47,607 bases of DNA from Nocardioides sp. GTDB taxonomy: Bacteria; Actinomycetota; Actinomycetes; Propionibacteriales; Nocardioidaceae. Both the position numbers and the translations under genes were made by a program. Shown here piece by piece: positions 41,512 to 47,607 of the stretch. The stretch covers positions 1-47,607 of the forward strand of contig NZ_JASBRN010000003.1 in the NCBI RefSeq assembly GCF_030149505.1, given 5' to 3'. The notes beneath the pieces are model-generated. The model was given only the letters and a program-made list of their open reading frames with translations, searched no databases and was not told where the DNA came from. Positions within the stretch are counted from its first letter, which is position 1, and the number at the start of each line of letters is the position of its first letter.

Positions 41512-41666
41512 ATGCATGCGTGCTCCAGCATGCATCGGCCGTCAGCGCTAGCAAGGTGCTAGCGATACGCGCGTGACGAGGACCCTGCCGCTGTTGGCGT
41601 TCCTGTGAGGGACGTGACTCGTCACACGTGCTTGCTGACTTGCAAGTGCTTGCTATTGCTAGCACT
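41512..41666. promoter_or_regulatory. Cluster of palindromes and repeats upstream of the XRE gene
   Basis: ATGCATGC/GCATGCAT (41512-41535), CGCTAGCA-AGG-TGCTAGCG (41546-41564), GTGACGAG/CTCGTCAC (41573-41580 and 41618-41625), then direct repeats GTGCTTGCT at 41628 and 41646 and TTGCTAGCAC at 41657. The shared core is (T)GCTAGCA. These probably include the operator of the downstream XRE regulator. The region is unusually AT-richer than its surroundings and has no gene. Confidence 0.6.
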
Positions 41667-41675
41667 ATGGGACCC

Positions 41676-42098
41676 ATGGCCAAGGGAAAGGTGTCGACGG
41701 CGGTCGGCTCGCTGGGTGACTACCTCAAGGAGCAGCGCACGCTCGCGCAGCTCTCCTTGCGGCAGCTCGCCGAGCAGACCGGCGTCTCGAACCCGTACCT
41801 CAGCCAGATCGAGCGTGGACTGCGGCGCCCGTCAGCGGAGGTGCTGCAGCAGATCGCGAAGGCCCTGCGGATCTCGGCCGAGCAGCTCTACCTGCGCGCC
41901 GGGATCGTGAGCCCCGACGAGGGCCTCGGCGGCTCGGTCGAGCTCGCCGTCCTCGCGGACCCGGCGCTGACCGAGCGGCAGAAGCAGTCCCTGCTCGACG
42001 TCTACCAGTCCTTCCTCGCCATGAACGGCGCCGCTGCGGGCAGCGGGGCCGGCCCCGGGCCGGCCCAGCCGGGCGAGGAGCACGAAGCCACACCCTGA
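41676..42098 (+). CDS. XRE-family regulator adjacent to the HbhA-like gene
   Basis: 140 residues. The helix-turn-helix is at about 22-46 (LSLRQLAEQTGVSNPYLSQI ERG), followed by a region with QQIAKALRISAEQLYLRAGI. A Gly/Pro/Glu tail ends it. ATG 41676 (MAKGKVSTAVG) or ATG 41667 may start it; the latter lies right at the repeats. The pairing of an XRE gene with an HbhA-like gene is known in mycobacteria (Rv0474-Rv0475), which supports local regulation. Confidence 0.9.
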   Translation: MAKGKVSTAVGSLGDYLKEQRTLAQLSLRQLAEQTGVSNPYLSQIERGLRRPSAEVLQQIAKALRISAEQLYLRAGIVSPDEGLGGSVELAVLADPALTERQKQSLLDVYQSFLAMNGAAAGSGAGPGPAQPGEEHEATP

Positions 42099-42161
42099 GT
42101 CGCGGCACCCGCCACGACCGACACGACGGGCCCTCGGGCCCACCGAAGGAGCACATCCATC

Positions 42162-42869
42162 ATGGCCAAGGCCACTCTCCCCACCGTCCGCATCGAGGAC
42201 CTCAAGACCGAGGCCACCAAGACCCTCTACGCCGGCGCCGGTGTCGTCGACATGGCCGTCGAGGCCGTGCGCGAGTACGTCGCCGAGGTGCAGGAGAAGC
42301 TCGTCGAGCTGCAGAAGGACGCCCAGTCCCGCCTCGAGCGCGTGCAGAAGTCCGTCAAGGACCTCGAGCCCACCACCCTGCGCGCCCAGGTCGAGAAGAC
42401 CGTCAACGCCCGCGTCGAGGCGCTGAGCGACGAGGCCAAGGCCCGCCGCACCGCGATCGAGAAGCGCGTCGCCGAGCTCCAGGGCGAGGCCCTCGCGCTG
42501 CCGACGCAGGTCCGCAAGCAGCTCGACGAGACCACCGCCACCGCGACGGCCGCCTACGCCGACCTGGCCAAGCGCGGCGAGGTGCTCGTGGGCCGCATCC
42601 GCAAGCAGGAGTCCACCAAGGCTGCCGCGACCTCCGCCAAGACCACCAAGGCGAAGGCCAAGACGACCACCACCCAGGCCAAGAAGACCGCCAAGACCAC
42701 CGCGAAGACCACCGCGACCTCGGCGAAGTCGACCGCCAAGAAGGCCACCACCACGGCCAAGAAGTCCCCGGCCAAGAAGTCGGCCACCGCCACCAAGACC
42801 GCGGCCAAGAAGACCGCGACCGCCGCCGCCCAGGCCACCACCGAGGCGGCCGCCAAGGTCGGCGACTGA
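42162..42869 (+). CDS. HbhA-like protein with Lys/Ala/Thr-rich tail
   Basis: 235 residues. Residues 1-145 are a long amphipathic coiled coil (VREYVAEVQEKLVELQKDAQ; VEKTVNARVEALSDEAKARR), like mycobacterial heparin-binding haemagglutinin. Residues 146-235 are low-complexity TTKAKAKTT / AKKATTTAKKS repeats with about one Lys in three, a polycation for anionic polymers such as nucleic acid, wall polymers or heparin. No signal peptide. GAAGGAG lies upstream. Role here is unknown; a histone-like or lipid-inclusion-associated role is as possible as adhesion. Confidence 0.85.
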   Translation: MAKATLPTVRIEDLKTEATKTLYAGAGVVDMAVEAVREYVAEVQEKLVELQKDAQSRLERVQKSVKDLEPTTLRAQVEKTVNARVEALSDEAKARRTAIEKRVAELQGEALALPTQVRKQLDETTATATAAYADLAKRGEVLVGRIRKQESTKAAATSAKTTKAKAKTTTTQAKKTAKTTAKTTATSAKSTAKKATTTAKKSPAKKSATATKTAAKKTATAAAQATTEAAAKVGD

Positions 42870-42902
42870 CCCGTCCTCCGGCGCTCCGGCGCCGCGCACG
42901 TC

Positions 42903-42940
42903 TCGAGCCCCGTCGCCCCTCCCTGGGCGGCGGGGCTCGA
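42903..42940. terminator. Bidirectional hairpin between hbhA-like and beta-propeller genes
   Basis: TCGAGCCCCGTCGCCC (42903-42918) pairs with GGGCGGCGGGGCTCGA (42925-42940), 16 pairs with one G-U, six-base loop. It lies between two convergent genes. Confidence 0.7.
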
Positions 42941-42965
42941 CGCTTCCTTGCTCCTCGGCGGCGCC

Positions 42966-45077
42966 TCAGACCGGGAAGAACGACGCGTCGTCGCCGGTCA
43001 CGAGCAGCACCCGCGTGTCGGGCAGCCGGACCAGCCGTACCCGCTCGACGTCCGAGCCGTGCTCGACCTCGACCAGCTCCTGCGAGATCACCCCGTCCCG
43101 GAGCCGGACGACCGAGACCCACCCCGTCCGCGCCCCCCAGCCCCGGGTGAGCACGCTCAGCGCCGTCCGCGACCCCGGCAGCCAGGTGAAGGCGCGCGGG
43201 TCGGTGGCCGCGACGTGCCGGGTGCCCGGCGCCCAGGACTCCACGTCCAGCCGCCGGGGCTCGGCCAGGTCGGCCAGGTCGAAGAGGCCGGCCTGGGCGC
43301 CCCACGACTCCCCGCCCCGCCGGGTCGGGACCGGACCCTCACCGATCCCGAGCAGCCGGTGCGGTCCGAGCGGGTGGAGGTACGCCGAGAAGCCCGGGAT
43401 CTTCAGCTCTCCGACGACCTGTGGCCGAGCCGGGTCGGCGAGGTCGACCGTGTAGAGCGGGTCGACCTGGCGGAAGGTGACGACCAGGGCGAGGTCCCCG
43501 AACCACCGCACGGCCTCGATGTCCTCCCGGGGGCCGATCCGGTCGACCCGGCCGACCTCGTCGAGCCGGCCGTCGCCGGTGTCGGCCAGCACCACGATCG
43601 AGGACCAGTTGCCGGTCTCGACCGTCGGTCCGACGGCCACGCGCAGCTTCCCGTCGTGCTCGTCCATCGACCAGCGGTCGCGGATCGCGCCGTCCACCTC
43701 GCCGGAGGCGGTGTAGGTCGCGCCCGTCCCGTCCAGCACGAACTCGTGCAGCTCGCTGGTGCCGTCCGGCTCCGGCAGCGCGACCCGGCTGCCGGTGAGC
43801 GGTCCGCCGCGCCACGACGTGACCCCGTCGAACATCCAGCAGCACCCGCTGGCGGCACCGGACGTCGCGAGGTAGAGCCGCTCGGTCGAGGCGTAGACGA
43901 GGTCCGTGCCGACCGCGACGCCGACCCCCTGGGCCCCGCCGGCGTCCTCCGGGCCGGCGTCGTCGGAGCCGGAGTCGCCGGGGTCGTCGGTCGCGCCGAG
44001 GTCGCCGAGCGGCTCGGCGGCGTCCAGCCCGACGATCGCCACCGTCCCCGGGGTCGAGCCGTCGGCGCTGCCGGGGTCGGCGGGCAGCGCGACGTCCTCG
44101 CACGCGAGCAGCCGCGAGGTCCGCGACGTCCCGTCGGCGGCGTACGTCGTCACGTGGGGGAGCCAGTCGTCGACCGTCGTGGCACGGACCGCCTCGAGGT
44201 TGCGCTCGAGGGCCGCGTCCTCCTCCGCGCGCCCGCGCGGACCGCCGCGACCGGGTGCACCGAAGGGCAGGTCCGGCAGCCCGGACTCGACCACGAACCG
44301 CAGCACCGACCCGTGCTGGCGGACCGAGAGCAGCGCGGAGTCGAGGGTGAGGGTGTCGGTGACGACGGGTGCCCCCGGGTCGGAGACGTCGACGCGGAGC
44401 AAGCGGGTGCCCTCGGCCCCCCGCTCCGCCTCCCGGTCGGCCCCGACCACGACCACCGCGTCGCCGACGAGCAGCAGCTCGGGGTCGACGACGTCGGGGA
44501 GGTCGAGCCGGGCGGTCTCCCGCACCGTCGCGCCGGTGACGTCGGCGACGACGAGCCCGCCTCCCCAGCCGCCCGGCTCGACCCGCACGAGGAGCCGGCC
44601 GTCGGACTTCGCGACGTCCGGCTCGTCGACCCCGGCCTCCTGGACGTTGGTGCCGGTGCCGCTCTGGGTCGCGTTGGTCATGCCGCCGGCGTCGGCAGAG
44701 GTGGCCGCCGAGTCCGACGCGGCGGAGCGCATGGCGCCCCCGACCGACGCCAGGGCCTCCGCGCCCAGGTCCGTCGCGGCGACCGGCCAGCCGGCGTACC
44801 CGGCCCACCCCCAGGGGGTCACGAGCTCCTCCGCGCGGTCGACGTGCCAGGCCAGCAGCTCCTCGCAGGAGTCGGCCGGCACCAGTCCGTCCCCCTGCCA
44901 CGCGACCGGTCTCGTCGAGCCGGCCGGACGACCCGGCTCGGCAGTCGGCTCGCCGACCGGGTCAGCGACCGGGGCGGCGTCCTGGTCGGCGAGGGAGACG
45001 CCGACCAGCACCCCTGCGGCGAGGAGTCCGCCCGCCGTCGCGGTGCTGAGCAGCAGGGTCCGAGGGCGTGCGCGCAT
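42966..45077 (-). CDS. Secreted beta-propeller domain protein
   Basis: 703 residues. A signal sequence or anchor (LLLSTATAGGLLAAGVLVGV, residues 8-27) without a lipobox is followed by a linker. The family landmark is TGTNVQEAGVDEPDVAKSDG, the start of the beta-propeller domain of the PF09826 type. Later blades include VRQHGSVLRFVVESGLPDLP, IEAVRWFGDLALVVTFRQVD and PLYTVDLADPARPQVVGELK. It acts outside the membrane; the partner and function are unknown. No operon partner. Confidence 0.85.
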   Translation of the reverse strand: MRARPRTLLLSTATAGGLLAAGVLVGVSLADQDAAPVADPVGEPTAEPGRPAGSTRPVAWQGDGLVPADSCEELLAWHVDRAEELVTPWGWAGYAGWPVAATDLGAEALASVGGAMRSAASDSAATSADAGGMTNATQSGTGTNVQEAGVDEPDVAKSDGRLLVRVEPGGWGGGLVVADVTGATVRETARLDLPDVVDPELLLVGDAVVVVGADREAERGAEGTRLLRVDVSDPGAPVVTDTLTLDSALLSVRQHGSVLRFVVESGLPDLPFGAPGRGGPRGRAEEDAALERNLEAVRATTVDDWLPHVTTYAADGTSRTSRLLACEDVALPADPGSADGSTPGTVAIVGLDAAEPLGDLGATDDPGDSGSDDAGPEDAGGAQGVGVAVGTDLVYASTERLYLATSGAASGCCWMFDGVTSWRGGPLTGSRVALPEPDGTSELHEFVLDGTGATYTASGEVDGAIRDRWSMDEHDGKLRVAVGPTVETGNWSSIVVLADTGDGRLDEVGRVDRIGPREDIEAVRWFGDLALVVTFRQVDPLYTVDLADPARPQVVGELKIPGFSAYLHPLGPHRLLGIGEGPVPTRRGGESWGAQAGLFDLADLAEPRRLDVESWAPGTRHVAATDPRAFTWLPGSRTALSVLTRGWGARTGWVSVVRLRDGVISQELVEVEHGSDVERVRLVRLPDTRVLLVTGDDASFFPV

Positions 45078-45142
45078 GCTGCTGCGACGTACGACGCGGA
45101 CGCGCGGTTCCCGGTGCCGAGGCCGCCTGCGACGATGGCCCC

Positions 45143-46336
<1,194 letters not shown>

Positions 46337-46352
46337 GCGCGCGCCGAGGGTT

Positions 46353-46358
46353 CATACT
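46353..46358 (+). promoter_or_regulatory. -10 element CATACT of the Pr6Pr-type gene
   Basis: CATACT ends seven bases before the ATG with no ribosome site between; a leaderless start is likely. Confidence 0.45.
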
Positions 46359-46365
46359 CCTCCCC

Positions 46366-47055
46366 ATGACGTCAGGGGAGGACGTGCGGGTGAGCCGTGC
46401 GTGGGCAGTGGTGGCCGTCGTGGCGTGGTTCGGGGTGGTGGCGACCGTGCTGCTGTCGGGACTGGGGTGGTACGCCCAGGTCCCGCCCGAGCCCGGCCTC
46501 TACGGCGACACCGGCGACGGGGCGTACGGCGTGCTCCAGCGCGTCGTCGACACCTTCAGCTACTTCACGATCTGGTCCAACATCGTCGTGGCGGTGACCG
46601 CGACCCTGCTGGCCCGGGGGAGCGACGGCCCGAGGACCCGGGTGCTGCTGCTGGACGCGCTGCTGATGATCACCGTCACCGGCATCGTCTACCAGCTGCT
46701 GCTGGCACCCTCGATCGACGTGCAGGGCTGGTCGCTGCTCACCGACCCGGTCCTGCATGTCGTGACGCCGCTGCTCACCCTGGCCGTCTGGGCCTGGGCC
46801 GGTCCGCGCGGCTGGCTCACCGTGCGCCTGCTGCCACTCTCGCTCGTCGTGCCGCTGCTGTGGGTCGTCTGGATGCTGGCCCGCGGCGCCGTGATCGACG
46901 CCTACCCCTACGCCTTCGTCGCGGCCAACGAGCGCGGCTACCCCGCAGCGCTCGCCACGATCGCGGCCATCCTGGTCTTCGGCCTCGTCGTCGCCGCGGT
47001 GCTCACTGCGGTCGACCGGGTCCTCTCGCGTCGGCGCGCGGTCCAGCCCGCCTAG
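46366..47055 (+). CDS. Pr6Pr-type integral membrane protein
   Basis: 229 residues with about six membrane segments: AWAVVAVVAWFGVVATVLLS, FSYFTIWSNIVVAVTATLLA, LLLDALLMITVTGIVYQLLL, PLLTLAVWAWA, LPLSLVVPLLWVVWMLARG and ALATIAAILVFGLVVAAVLT. The FSYFTIWSNI and AYPYAFV patterns match the Pr6Pr (FAR-17a/AIG1-like) family common in actinobacteria, of unknown function. A leaderless start is probable. 29 bp after the preceding gene. Confidence 0.8.
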   Translation: MTSGEDVRVSRAWAVVAVVAWFGVVATVLLSGLGWYAQVPPEPGLYGDTGDGAYGVLQRVVDTFSYFTIWSNIVVAVTATLLARGSDGPRTRVLLLDALLMITVTGIVYQLLLAPSIDVQGWSLLTDPVLHVVTPLLTLAVWAWAGPRGWLTVRLLPLSLVVPLLWVVWMLARGAVIDAYPYAFVAANERGYPAALATIAAILVFGLVVAAVLTAVDRVLSRRRAVQPA

Positions 47056-47064
47056 GGGCGGGGG

Positions 47065-47607
47065 TCACCGCCACTCGACGGCAGTGCCCTCCTGGTCGTC
47101 GTAGGTGTCGTTGTCGTCGTAGCCGATCCGGTCCAGCGGTGCACCTCCGGGCTCCACGACGAAGGTGACGCAGGTGTCCATCGAGCTGCCCAGCGGCGGC
47201 TCTGGCGCGGTGAACCCGACGCGGGCGCAGTCGCCGACGACGGCCGGCGAGGCCAGGGGCAGGACCTGTGTGTCCCCGGACCAGGCCACGATGACGTCGG
47301 CGGGGAAGAAGCGCTGGGCGTCGCCGGAGACCGCGGTGAAGGTGAGGCGCGCGAAGTACGGCGTTCCTGGAAGGCCCTCGACCAGTGAGGGGTCGCCCGG
47401 ACTGACCGAGGTGACGGTGAGGTCGATGACGTTGGGCTCCCCGTCCGAGGCGGCGGTGCGCTCCTCCAGCGGGATCCGTGCGGTCTCGCCGATGTCCAGG
47501 ACCGTGCCGGGAGCGGTGAGCCCCAGGGATGCGCCGGGTTCCTCCGGCGCGCTCGGTCCGGGGGTCTGCGGGTCCTCACCGCCGCAGGCGGCAAGCGCGA
47601 GCAGCGC
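47065..47607 (-). CDS. Lipoprotein of unknown function (5' end cut by window edge)
   Basis: 180 residues visible, in frame with the right edge. The first visible residues ALLALAACGG are the end of a lipoprotein signal peptide with lipobox LAAC, so the mature protein is anchored at the membrane outer face. The rest is beta-rich (VLDIGETARIPLEERTAASD; NVIDLTVTSVSPGDPSLVEG; FARLTFTAVSGDAQRFFPAD; CVTFVVEPG), resembling DUF4352-type immunoglobulin-like domains. The start codon lies outside the window. Confidence 0.75.
   Translation of the reverse strand, partial: ALLALAACGGEDPQTPGPSAPEEPGASLGLTAPGTVLDIGETARIPLEERTAASDGEPNVIDLTVTSVSPGDPSLVEGLPGTPYFARLTFTAVSGDAQRFFPADVIVAWSGDTQVLPLASPAVVGDCARVGFTAPEPPLGSSMDTCVTFVVEPGGAPLDRIGYDDNDTYDDQEGTAVEWR

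Overview
High-GC DNA (codon third positions almost all G/C, frequent GTG starts, many ATGA/TGATG overlaps) from a motile, monoderm-type actinobacterium. The FlbD, FlgN, CsrA-FliW set without L/P-ring genes, an IdeR-type regulator and an HbhA-like protein next to an XRE regulator all fit the Nocardioides/Propionibacteriales group. This taxonomic call is inference, not a database result.

Positions 1-29 kb hold a flagellar and chemotaxis island. On the minus strand, reading right to left from 16.0 kb, is one long assembly operon: flgB, flgC, fliE, fliF, fliG, fliH, fliI, fliJ, an NlpC/P60 + lytic transglycosylase fusion, fliK, flgD, flgE. It is followed by flbD, motA, motB, fliL and then fliM, fliN, fliO; fliO runs off the left edge, and fliP/Q/R, flhB and flhA presumably lie beyond. 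Next comes a chemotaxis block (cheX-like, cheY, cheX, cheY, cheR on minus; cheB divergent on plus), then csrA, fliW, flgL, flgK, flgN (minus), and divergently the sigma factor fliA, fliC, fliD, fliS and a small unknown gene. A second chemotaxis operon, cheA-cheW-soluble receptor, follows at 29.3-34.5 kb.

The circuit can be read in the DNA. Seven start regions of flagellar or chemotaxis units carry a sigma-28-type promoter, TCA(G/A/C)-N15-G(C/A)CGA, with exactly 15 bp between the elements. cheB and cheR appear to be leaderless from two such promoters facing away from each other. The fliC leader folds into two GGA hairpins, one covering the ribosome binding site, as expected for control by the CsrA-FliW pair encoded 4 kb away. 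A palindrome GGAC-N4/5-GTCC recurs upstream of flgB, cheR/cheB, fliA/flgN and cheA.

From 34.8 kb the window holds ordinary genes: MarR regulator, GH13 glucosidase, a hotdog-like protein, photolyase, IdeR/DtxR regulator, an unknown protein, Sir2 deacetylase, a DUF2277 protein, XRE regulator + HbhA-like protein, a secreted beta-propeller protein, a saccharopine-dehydrogenase-like enzyme, a Pr6Pr-type membrane protein and a truncated lipoprotein gene at the right edge.

The most unusual observation is a palindromic repeat of rigid 17-17-17 architecture, in tandem at a 72-bp period, lying in frame inside two unrelated genes on opposite strands (three copies in fliK, two in the cheA linker). A 198-bp nested palindrome separates the convergent cheB and csrA genes.
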